Virus record (IMG/VR): IMGVR_UViG_3300041409_000239
Coordinates: 1-63,043 of that record
Reading direction: 5' to 3' (one strand)
Origin: a virus
DNA length: 63,043 nucleotides
The position numbers and the translations under genes are program-made. The stretch's first letter is position 1; the number at the start of each line of letters is the position of its first letter. Positions 53,615 to 61,060 of the stretch are shown here, piece after piece. Under the pieces are notes generated by a model that was not told where the DNA came from, made no database searches, and saw nothing but the letters and a program-made list of their open reading frames with translations.

Positions 53615-55509
53615 GCGCCGTCCCGGATCGCGCCCAAGGTCAGGTCCCGCTTGTCCTTGCGCACCCGCCCGAGCACGATCCCGCGCGCCCGCGCGAGCGT
53701 CTTGAGCTGGGCCATGGTCAGGGCCTCGATGCCCTTACCGGTGTCGTTCGGGTTCAGCTCTCCCTCGTGCACGAGGAGCCGCCACTCCGGCGTACCGAAC
53801 CGGTCGGCCGGGTCGGTCTCGATCAGGTGGGTCTCGATCAGGTCGTCCTCACCGCGTGCGTGGTCATCGGCGTCGCGCTCGAACTCGGAGCCGTCGCCCT
53901 CGTTCTCGACCATCACCGTGTCGTTGCCCTGGACAGTGACCTGTGCACCCAGGAGGTTCACGGTCTCGATGGGCTGGCCGCCGGCCATGTCGGACTCGTG
54001 CACCGCCACCAGGGGGACCCCTAGCTCGGCCGGTGACGCGGCCAGTTTGGTGACCGCCAGCCGGCCGTGGAAGAGCTGGAAGGGCTCTAGGTAGCCGGAC
54101 TCCACCAGCTCATCCACGGCGCGGCGTAGACCGTCGTAGTCCGGGTCACCGATCACGTAGTCGTCAATGGCGATGACCGCACCGGGCGCGAGGTGGCGCG
54201 CCCAAGCCAGGATGTCCGAGCGACACCCCAGGTAGGTGTGATCGCCATCGACGTAGAGCAGGCCCACCGGCCGGCCGTCCCAGGAGTCGGCCGCGTCGGT
54301 GCTGAACGCCTGGGTGAGGTGCACGTCCTTGGTGTGGCCCTTGGCCCGCACGTTGTACTGGGCCCACTTGCGGGCACCCTCGTTGTCGAACTCGGGGCCG
54401 TAAACGTTGCCGTCGGTGTCCCAGGGGTCGAACCCCCAGACGTGCGCGCCGTTGCCCTGGCGGGCTCCGTAGCTCAACATCAGCGCGGTGTACCCCTGGT
54501 GGACACCCAACTCCACGATGGCCTGCCATTGCGGCACTGAGCGGGCCAGGTCGGCCAGGGTGATACCGACCTCGGGGGGAGTGAGCGCCTTGACGTCCCG
54601 GAGGTATCGCGGGGTGATGCGGTTGGCAGATCGGGTCTGGTTCACGGCTGGTCCTCTCGCGGCGGTGGGCCCGGAGCGTGCCGGGTTGTTTGATCGTGAC
54701 ACGCGGCCGGTTCCCCACGCGGCGCGCTCGGTGACCGCCGCCACGGCGCGGCGCGGCTTGCGCGCCACGGGCGCGACGGGCATCGGGCGGTCCGGCTGGA
54801 GCGCCACCACGGCGGCCACGTCGGCCGCCCGGTCGGCGCGTTGCCACGCCTCGTAGGTCGCGAGGTCCTTGCGGAACTGGTCCCGGTGGTTGACGCGCCG
54901 ATACTGGGCATCGTTCTCGGCCTTGCCGACGATCGGGTGCATGTGCTCGATCACGACCTGGGGGAGGTAGCGCACCGCGCCGGCCGCCCTGAACGTCTCC
55001 AGGACCGACACATCGGAGTACATGTGATCCACGGGAGCCGGCACCATCCGGCCGAGCGCACGGACCACGTCAGAGGTCATCGCCCATTCCGTACACAGGT
55101 TCTCGTGCTGGAACCCGTCGTCCCCGTAGACCAGGCCGGTTCGTAGCTCGCGCAGCGCATCGAGGTAGGTCTGGGTCCAGCCGATGGTTCGGGGGAGGTG
55201 ATCGTCGCCCGCGAACCCGAGGGCCCAATACTGGCCGGAGAGCGCGCGTGCGGTCTCGTCCAGCTTGTGCACCATCGGGTGCCACTCGTCATGGGTGATG
55301 ATCCGGAGCGGGCATGGCTCGCCCTCGGTCACACCGATGTTGAAGTGGTCCAGGATCTCGACGTACGCGGCATAGCTCGGGTCGTCGCCATCGATGGCGA
55401 GCACGAGGTCCGCCACGTCCCACGCGTTGGTGAAGTCCCAGGCAGAGATCACCTTGAGGATGTTCTCCGGCCGGCCCTTGGTCGGGACGATGATCGCGAG
55501 GTCAGCCAT
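53611..55509 (-). CDS. Glycosyltransferase-methyltransferase fusion
   Basis: 632 aa, ATG at 55509. Residues 1-210 are a GT-A glycosyltransferase (LAIIVPTKGRPENILKVISA; DGDDPSYAAY as the DxD-type site; ALGFAGDDHLPRT). A basic linker (VAPVARKPRRAVAAVTERAA) follows. Residues about 310-470 are a class I SAM methyltransferase (AIVELGVHQGYTALMLSYGA; LLYVDGDHTYLG). The C-terminal part ends in a SAP-like helical segment (IEALTMAQLKTLARARGIVL). Probably adds and methylates sugars on virion proteins, as described for some actinophages. The three-part fusion is unusual. Confidence 0.88.
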   Translation of the reverse strand: MADLAIIVPTKGRPENILKVISAWDFTNAWDVADLVLAIDGDDPSYAAYVEILDHFNIGVTEGEPCPLRIITHDEWHPMVHKLDETARALSGQYWALGFAGDDHLPRTIGWTQTYLDALRELRTGLVYGDDGFQHENLCTEWAMTSDVVRALGRMVPAPVDHMYSDVSVLETFRAAGAVRYLPQVVIEHMHPIVGKAENDAQYRRVNHRDQFRKDLATYEAWQRADRAADVAAVVALQPDRPMPVAPVARKPRRAVAAVTERAAWGTGRVSRSNNPARSGPTAARGPAVNQTRSANRITPRYLRDVKALTPPEVGITLADLARSVPQWQAIVELGVHQGYTALMLSYGARQGNGAHVWGFDPWDTDGNVYGPEFDNEGARKWAQYNVRAKGHTKDVHLTQAFSTDAADSWDGRPVGLLYVDGDHTYLGCRSDILAWARHLAPGAVIAIDDYVIGDPDYDGLRRAVDELVESGYLEPFQLFHGRLAVTKLAASPAELGVPLVAVHESDMAGGQPIETVNLLGAQVTVQGNDTVMVENEGDGSEFERDADDHARGEDDLIETHLIETDPADRFGTPEWRLLVHEGELNPNDTGKGIEALTMAQLKTLARARGIVLGRVRKDKRDLTLGAIRDGA

Positions 55510-56191
55510 TGAAGCTCTCCGGGTGGTAGGCGAAATGCGGGTGCTCGATCTCCAGCCGGTCCAGGCCCGGGTGGATCGACTTGGGCGCCGACCACCGCGA
55601 ACCGATGCCGGCGGTCTTGGCCGTGCTGAACAGGTAGTGGTACATGATCCGGTTGATCATCACCTGGCGCTGGAGCCGGCGCGTGCGGCGGAGCTGCTGG
55701 ACCCAGGACCGGTCCTCGGGCTGGCCGTGCTTGGTCTTGCGGAAGTCGGCCAGCAGCGCGATGTCACGGCGGATCGGGTTGATGTGGGAGATGTCCCGGA
55801 AGTACCGGACCTCTTCGTTCCACCAGCGCGTGTGCTTGAGACTGTGCTCCGAGATCGCGGTGGGCACCCCGTCCGAGTAGCACTGGACCAGCCAACCCAC
55901 GTAGTCCGGCCGGTCGGCCAGCGCGGCCATGGCCTCGGCCACGAAGTAGTCCGGGACCAGATCGTCGTCATCGATGCACGAGACGTAGTCGGTCGTGGCG
56001 TCCTGGTTCATGCGCTGGCGGATCTCGGTGAGGTGCGGGTCCCCGTTGTTGTACCAGGCCATCACCTTGACCGCGCCGCCGAACGGCTCGGTCTGGGGGA
56101 GCAGCGCGCCCATGAGCCGCTCGAACGAGAGCCGGCGCTCACCAATGGTCGGAACCAGGATGGTCCAGCTCGGGCTCGGGATCTCGGTCAC
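55502..56191 (-). CDS. Glycosyltransferase family 2-like protein
   Basis: 229 aa from GTG at 56191; a longer reading back to 56347 runs through the non-coding element and is rejected. VTEIPSPSWTILVPTIGERR, then TTDYVSCIDDDDLVPDYFVA with the DDDD metal motif and a following helix. The TAAGGT -10-like box lies 7 nt before the GTG, so it may be leaderless. First gene of the glycosylation cluster, immediately below repeat element B. Confidence 0.84.
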   Translation of the reverse strand: MTEIPSPSWTILVPTIGERRLSFERLMGALLPQTEPFGGAVKVMAWYNNGDPHLTEIRQRMNQDATTDYVSCIDDDDLVPDYFVAEAMAALADRPDYVGWLVQCYSDGVPTAISEHSLKHTRWWNEEVRYFRDISHINPIRRDIALLADFRKTKHGQPEDRSWVQQLRRTRRLQRQVMINRIMYHYLFSTAKTAGIGSRWSAPKSIHPGLDRLEIEHPHFAYHPESFNG

Positions 56192-56230
56192 GGCTGACAC
56201 CTTACAGGCATGGGTGGTTGGTTGGCTAGC

Positions 56231-56388
56231 GGTGTGAACCCGGGGGAGCTGGGGGAAGCGCCCGGAAGGTGTGCCCCGTATATATGTGCCTCGCGTGCTC
56301 GCGTGTGTGCGGGTGCACGCGGTAGAGACATACCTTTTTTTGAACAACCAATAGCGTAGGAGCTTCCCCCAGCTCCCCCGGGTTCACC
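56231..56388. repeat. Non-coding repeat element B (25-bp inverted repeat; homologous to 20987-21184)
   Basis: A perfect 25-bp inverted repeat (56235-56259 and 56362-56386, outer ends TGAACCC/GGGTTCA) encloses about 100 bp with GTATATATGTGC, CGCGTGTGTGCGGGTGC and a T7 run. The right arm, with ATAGCGTAGG before it, contains the 29-bp block (56351-56379) identical to 21147-21175. Lies between the minor tail gene (56391-57095) and the glycosylation cluster. Confidence 0.85.
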
Positions 56389-56390
56389 CA

Positions 56391-57095
56391 TCACGGGTAG
56401 ATCGGCCCCTCGTCCTTCACCGTCAAGGTTCGAACCTGACCGGTCGCCTGAGACAGGGTCACCGTCCCCGTGCCCACAGTCCGGGTGAAGAACGCGGCCA
56501 CGGTGTGCACCCCGGCCGCGATGTCGGCCGTACAGTCCACCCACGCGTCCACCACGATGTTGACGCTTCCGTTGCTGGTGCCGCTCGGCATGTAGTACGA
56601 GGAGCCGGCCCGAGCGGTGGAGCCGGCCACCGGGGACGACGCGCCGTTATCGAGGATGCGCACATCGGCCGCATCGGCCGCCACGCTGGAGGCGAACCGC
56701 GCCCGGTAGCTGAGCCGGTAGCGCCGGCCGGCCACCGCCGTGAACGCGAGGTCCCCGCACCCGGAGTCCTTGATCAAGGTGTTGTTCGCGGTAGAGGTCG
56801 TGTTCGCGGCGGAACTGACCTTCCGACCCAGCGAGCCACCCTGGCCGCCAGCCGTGGCCGTCGAGCCGATCACCAGCAGCGAGCCCCGGTAGCTGATGAC
56901 GTTGACCACCGCGTTGTCGGACACCCCGGCCGAGGACAGAACCGGGATGCTCGGGACGATGATCCCCGCGATGCCCAGGTTGACCGTGCCGTCCGCGTTG
57001 ACGGCGTCCACGATGCCCACGCGCATCCGGGCAACGTCCTCCCCGCCGGGCTCGGGCATGAGCTTGGCGAGCAACTTCTGGTAGTCGATCGACAT
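56391..57095 (-). CDS. Minor tail protein
   Basis: 234 aa from ATG at 57095 (TGATG overlap; a GTG one codon earlier is less well spaced from GGGAG). N-terminal helix (YQKLLAKLMPEPGGEDVARM), then a beta domain (TVNLGIAGIIVPSIPVLSSA; NVISYRGSLLVIGSTATAGG), and a C-terminal jelly-roll-like part (ITFT-type strands, GRRYRLSYRARFASSVAADA). Typical of actinophage distal tail proteins. Coupled to the 57095-58168 gene. Confidence 0.75.
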   Translation of the reverse strand: MSIDYQKLLAKLMPEPGGEDVARMRVGIVDAVNADGTVNLGIAGIIVPSIPVLSSAGVSDNAVVNVISYRGSLLVIGSTATAGGQGGSLGRKVSSAANTTSTANNTLIKDSGCGDLAFTAVAGRRYRLSYRARFASSVAADAADVRILDNGASSPVAGSTARAGSSYYMPSGTSNGSVNIVVDAWVDCTADIAAGVHTVAAFFTRTVGTGTVTLSQATGQVRTLTVKDEGPIYP

Positions 57096-58168
57096 CACAA
57101 CTCCCGGACGGCCATGGTCGTGAGACCGGTGATGTCGACGGTCACCGCGTCGACCGCGATGTTCTTGCCCTGGACCGCGATCACGTCCCCGGCATCGACC
57201 GTCGGGTCGTACGGCCGGATCAGGCTGTACGTCGCGCCGGCCCCGACGTTGTTGGCCAGCACGGTAGCCGCCGCCGCGTCGGCCGCCGCCTGGGTCTCCA
57301 GCAGGGGGGAGCTGAAAAAGTACGTCACGCGCCCGTACGGGCTCGACCCTGGCGCACTGCCCGCGTAGGTAGGGCTCCCGGGGTCGTCGTCCATAGCGAC
57401 CGCCTGGACGGGCGTGGTGCCGTCCTGGGGCTCACCCCTGACCACCACGACGTTCGGTGGCCGGGTGTCAAAGTCGGCGCTCAGCGACGTGAGCTGATCG
57501 AGGGGGTACGCGCCGGCCGGGTCGGGGTTCTGGACACCAACCACGATGTGCCCCACGCGGTCATACCAGGCGGTCAGGCTGAACCCCTGGAGCACGTCGA
57601 GAAGCTCGCTCCACGGCGCGGTACCTGGGTCCAGGCCGAACACCCGGTTGGCCCCGAGGAACCGGCCGGTGGGCGTCACGTTCGGGTTGATACCGGTGCG
57701 CGAGGTGACCACCGCGTTGATCATCGCGGCGAGGTCGGTCGTGGTGGGCACGGTGAACGCGTCCTCGAACCGGTAGCGCTCGACGCGTCCCGAGACGTCG
57801 GAGAGGGCCACGTCGGTGATCTGGGCATCGGCCGAGGTCCGGGTCCGCGAGGTCGAAATCTCGTAGGTCCCACACGGCACCGTTGACACTGAACCGTCAA
57901 GAAGCTCCAGGCCCATCTCCACGTCGATGATGGTCCCGAACGGCGTGAGCAGATCACCGGGCCGCGTCGGCAGATACTGCGAGCCCGCGAACGAGAGCCG
58001 GCCGTCCCACCGGCCGGCGCGGCGCGCGTCCTGGGTGAAGCTCCCGGAGGTCGGCTCCAGGTCCAGCGACATACCGCCGCGCTGGGCCGTGATGCGGGTG
58101 AACCGCTTGTAGCCGGTGGGCTGGTTGAGCGCCGCCTGGTGCCGCGCGCTGGGTAGCCTGGTAGCCAC
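57095..58168 (-). CDS. DUF5047-type minor tail / baseplate hub-like protein
   Basis: 357 aa, GTG at 58168 with GGGAGGGTGAA upstream. ITAQRGGMSLDLEPTSGSFT, GRLSFAGSQYLPTRPGDLLT, RTRTSADAQITDVALSDVSG and a C-terminal SLIRPYDPTVDAGDVIAV are hallmarks of the DUF5047/hub-like tail proteins of actinophages. Contributes to baseplate assembly. An operator lies at 57884-57901. Confidence 0.86.
   Translation of the reverse strand: MATRLPSARHQAALNQPTGYKRFTRITAQRGGMSLDLEPTSGSFTQDARRAGRWDGRLSFAGSQYLPTRPGDLLTPFGTIIDVEMGLELLDGSVSTVPCGTYEISTSRTRTSADAQITDVALSDVSGRVERYRFEDAFTVPTTTDLAAMINAVVTSRTGINPNVTPTGRFLGANRVFGLDPGTAPWSELLDVLQGFSLTAWYDRVGHIVVGVQNPDPAGAYPLDQLTSLSADFDTRPPNVVVVRGEPQDGTTPVQAVAMDDDPGSPTYAGSAPGSSPYGRVTYFFSSPLLETQAAADAAAATVLANNVGAGATYSLIRPYDPTVDAGDVIAVQGKNIAVDAVTVDITGLTTMAVREL
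57884..57901 (+). promoter_or_regulatory. Orphan operator inside DUF5047 gene
   Basis: TTGAC ACTGAACC GTCAA, close to the consensus. On the coding strand it uses CTT GAC GGT TCA GTG TCA, including three rare codons. Confidence 0.68.
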
Positions 58169-58231
58169 TTCACCCTCCCTTGTGGACGTTGATCATGAGA
58201 CGCCCGGGCCCTACGTTTCCCCAGGTCAGGG

Positions 58232-61030
58232 TCACAGGAACGCCTCGGGCCCGTCTACCGGCGGCCACGGGATCAACACCATGGTCACGGACAGAACCCA
58301 GACGTTCGGGGTAGGCGAGCGGACCGCCCAACCGGCCGGCGCGTACCAGCCGGCCGTGCCGCCCAGGGGGGAGAAGTAGACCTCATCCTCGCCGAGCATG
58401 GCCTCCAACTTGTCGATCGCCTCGTTCCCCTCGACCGCCAGCACGAGGGTCATGTCCTCGCCAGCAGCGGTGACCGAGACCGACGGAAGCCCGCCCTCCA
58501 GCGGGATATCGTCGGTCACCGAGCGCGGGAACGCGTGCGACCGGTCCGGGCCCACCGCGATCTTGTCGGTGCGGGTGGCCAGCCGGTCCAGGCCGTCTCC
58601 GTAGGTGAACGCGGGAACGGTGATCGAGGCGTACTCCGACGTCTTCAGCTCGGGCACCGGGATAGGTCCCCCCGAGATCGTGCCGTCCAGGCGCACAAAG
58701 TGAGCCTCTTTGTAGACGGGCACGTTCGAGACCGAGTTCGTGACGCCCGAGGCGGCCACGCTCACGCCCGGAGCCGTCAACGCGGTGGCCCCGGAGGTGT
58801 GCGTGTGGTTAGCCGTCGGAGAGTCGCCCAGGTCACCGAACGACGGTGCCTCGAACGAGCTGGTGGCCGAGACTCCGGTGTCCGTGTCGTGCTGGTGGGA
58901 CGGCATCGAGTGGTCGTGGGTCACCGTCGTGTGGGTGTGCGCGTTCGCGCCGCCGGTCGAGTTGATCGAGTCCGAGCCCGCGTCCCGAGCGAACCACGTG
59001 CGCATGTCGGGTGTGCCGCTCGCGCCGTTGCACAAGGTCAGGAGCGGGTCCAGGTCGGCCACCGCGCCGTTGTAGAGCCCGATGATCCGGGTCTGGGTGC
59101 CGCCGCCCACGTTGCGCAGCACGCGGAGCCGGCGGTTCAACGGCTCCAGGGTGGCCGCGCTGGTTGCGAGACCGCTCGAACTCTGCGGTCCGCCCATGCC
59201 CACCGAGTCCACGGACATCGGGTGCGTGTGCCTCGGGAGCCAGCGTGGCGTGCTCGATCCGGTGCCGGCGTCGGTACCCACGGGGGAGCTGAGACCGGTC
59301 CCCCCGATCGAGTGGCCGTGTGTCGGGCCGGTGTGGGTGTGCGCCGCCACGGTGTGCTGGTGGGTGCTCGCGCCGGTCTGGGCTCCGCCGTTGCCGGCCG
59401 CCGCCGCACCGCGCAGGAACCGGCCCGAGCTGAGCGCGTCCGTGTCCCAACCCGAGACCGCCTCGGTGGCCCATCCGAGGATGCCGGCCGGGTACTGAGC
59501 CTGTGCACCGTCGGAGCGAATCCAGATCACCTCGCGCGACGGAGGCACGTTGTTGGCCGCGTCGGTGGCCGGCGCGGTGTTGCCCGAGGTGACCGCGCCG
59601 AACGATCCCACCGAGTTCGGGCGCGCGTGCGTGTGGGGCTGGTTGGCCTGGTCCTTGCTCGCGCCGTTGAACCGGGCCGAGGTCGTGCTGGCGCCCGAGC
59701 TGGAGACGCTGCCCCCGAGGGTGTGGCCGTGGGCCGCGATCGAGTGCGTGTGTCCGGGCGTGGTGTGCTGGTGCGTGGCAGCACCACCGGTTGCGGTCGG
59801 TGCGGCGGTGCCGTTCGAGCCGCGCGGGTAGAACCCGTCCAGCGCGGTGATCCGGGACCAGCCGCTCGGGATCGAGCCGGCGGTGGATGGCCAGCCCAGG
59901 ATCATGTCCGCAGGGATGGTGTCCGGCAGCGTGACGAACGTCGAGACGAACCCCCAGTAACGAACCCGATAGGTGATGTCGCACGGCTCGGTGTGCGTGG
60001 TGCACACCCCGCCGGACAGGCCGGTGATCGGGTCGAGCTGGGGGATAGCCAGGTCCAGGTACGTGCCGTTGATCCCGTCGGGCACGGTGGCAATGCGCTG
60101 GGAGCCGTTGCAGTCGTCGCGGAACACCTCGGCCACCACGTACCCGTTGTCCCACGGCTGGCCGCCCGGGTCGTTCCAGTCGACGCGGTAGCCGCCGAAC
60201 TCCTCGGTCACGCTCATGATGGGCGGGCTCGGTGCCGGGACCTCGTTGTCGAGCGTGAAGTCGATCTCCTCGACGTGCTCGAACGGGTCCGCGCCCCGGA
60301 TCGTGCTGCGCACGGTGAACACGGCGGTGTACGACGCGTTGGCCAGGTTGTCGGTCACCTGGACCTGGGTAGGCGGAGTGCCCGATCCCGAGGCACTGAA
60401 CGGGCCGACCTCGACCGCCCAGGAGAGCGGCGGAAGTCCGTCGTATGACGGGCTACCGAAGAACAGAACCGGCTGACTGGTGTCGGTGACCGTGCCGCCG
60501 CTCTGGTCCGCGCCGGCCGCGTCGCGCACCTCGGGGGAGTAGTCAGGCCGGGCGCGGCAGTCAATATCGACGTAGCACTCCGACGTGCGCAGCGCCGCCG
60601 CGCCGCCGGTCTGGGAGTTGATCCAGCCGCCGCCGATGTTGAGGTCCGAGAGCGCGCCGGCTGTCGCCAGGCCGTACTCCGAGTTCTGATACCAGGAGCC
60701 GGGGGTGTCGGTGAACGTCGCGGTGACCGCCACGTGATCGAACTCGATGAACGCGGCGGTACCCCGCCCGAGGTCGATGTCCTCGGTCGCTCCGCCCACG
60801 TCGGTGCGGATCTTGATCCGGCCCCGGACGCGGTGGCGCTGGTGGTTCGCGGCCGGGGTGTGCGGCCCGAGGCGTAGGGACCAGTTGTTCGACGTGCTGG
60901 CCGAGGGGAAGTTGATATAGGTCAGGTCCGAGTTGTCGCTGGTGACCGCGTTTTTGGTGCCGGAGGGCACGGTGGTCCCACCACCGGTCTTTTCGATGCT
61001 GACCGGTCGAACGGTGTCGGTGGTTGCCAC
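58232..61030 (-). CDS. Large tail protein with three collar-type HxH modules
   Basis: 932 aa, GTG at 61030, AGGGTGA upstream. N-terminal 380 aa are beta-sandwich-like with fibronectin-like parts (YRVDWNDPGGQPWDNGYVVA). Then three modules start around residues 385, 500 and 640, each with GxW..., a conserved aromatic/Gly segment and three HxH pairs: HQHTTPGHTHSIAAHGH, HQHTVAAHTHTGPTHGH and HTHTTVTHDHSMPSHQH. HxH ladders bind metal in phage fibre tips such as T4 gp37/gp12. The C-terminal 120 aa (MTLVLAVEGNEAIDKLEAML) resemble the C-terminus of the next large tail protein, so the two are paralogous. Confidence 0.88.
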   Translation of the reverse strand: MATTDTVRPVSIEKTGGGTTVPSGTKNAVTSDNSDLTYINFPSASTSNNWSLRLGPHTPAANHQRHRVRGRIKIRTDVGGATEDIDLGRGTAAFIEFDHVAVTATFTDTPGSWYQNSEYGLATAGALSDLNIGGGWINSQTGGAAALRTSECYVDIDCRARPDYSPEVRDAAGADQSGGTVTDTSQPVLFFGSPSYDGLPPLSWAVEVGPFSASGSGTPPTQVQVTDNLANASYTAVFTVRSTIRGADPFEHVEEIDFTLDNEVPAPSPPIMSVTEEFGGYRVDWNDPGGQPWDNGYVVAEVFRDDCNGSQRIATVPDGINGTYLDLAIPQLDPITGLSGGVCTTHTEPCDITYRVRYWGFVSTFVTLPDTIPADMILGWPSTAGSIPSGWSRITALDGFYPRGSNGTAAPTATGGAATHQHTTPGHTHSIAAHGHTLGGSVSSSGASTTSARFNGASKDQANQPHTHARPNSVGSFGAVTSGNTAPATDAANNVPPSREVIWIRSDGAQAQYPAGILGWATEAVSGWDTDALSSGRFLRGAAAAGNGGAQTGASTHQHTVAAHTHTGPTHGHSIGGTGLSSPVGTDAGTGSSTPRWLPRHTHPMSVDSVGMGGPQSSSGLATSAATLEPLNRRLRVLRNVGGGTQTRIIGLYNGAVADLDPLLTLCNGASGTPDMRTWFARDAGSDSINSTGGANAHTHTTVTHDHSMPSHQHDTDTGVSATSSFEAPSFGDLGDSPTANHTHTSGATALTAPGVSVAASGVTNSVSNVPVYKEAHFVRLDGTISGGPIPVPELKTSEYASITVPAFTYGDGLDRLATRTDKIAVGPDRSHAFPRSVTDDIPLEGGLPSVSVTAAGEDMTLVLAVEGNEAIDKLEAMLGEDEVYFSPLGGTAGWYAPAGWAVRSPTPNVWVLSVTMVLIPWPPVDGPEAFL

Positions 61031-61060
61031 GGTGTCACCCTACCCAATCCGGTTGTGACA

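Noticed and set aside
58535-60448. Plus-strand ORF of 637 codons opposite the 932-aa tail protein
   Set aside because: Arg/Val/Gly-rich shadow. The minus frame has HxH modules and a good start.
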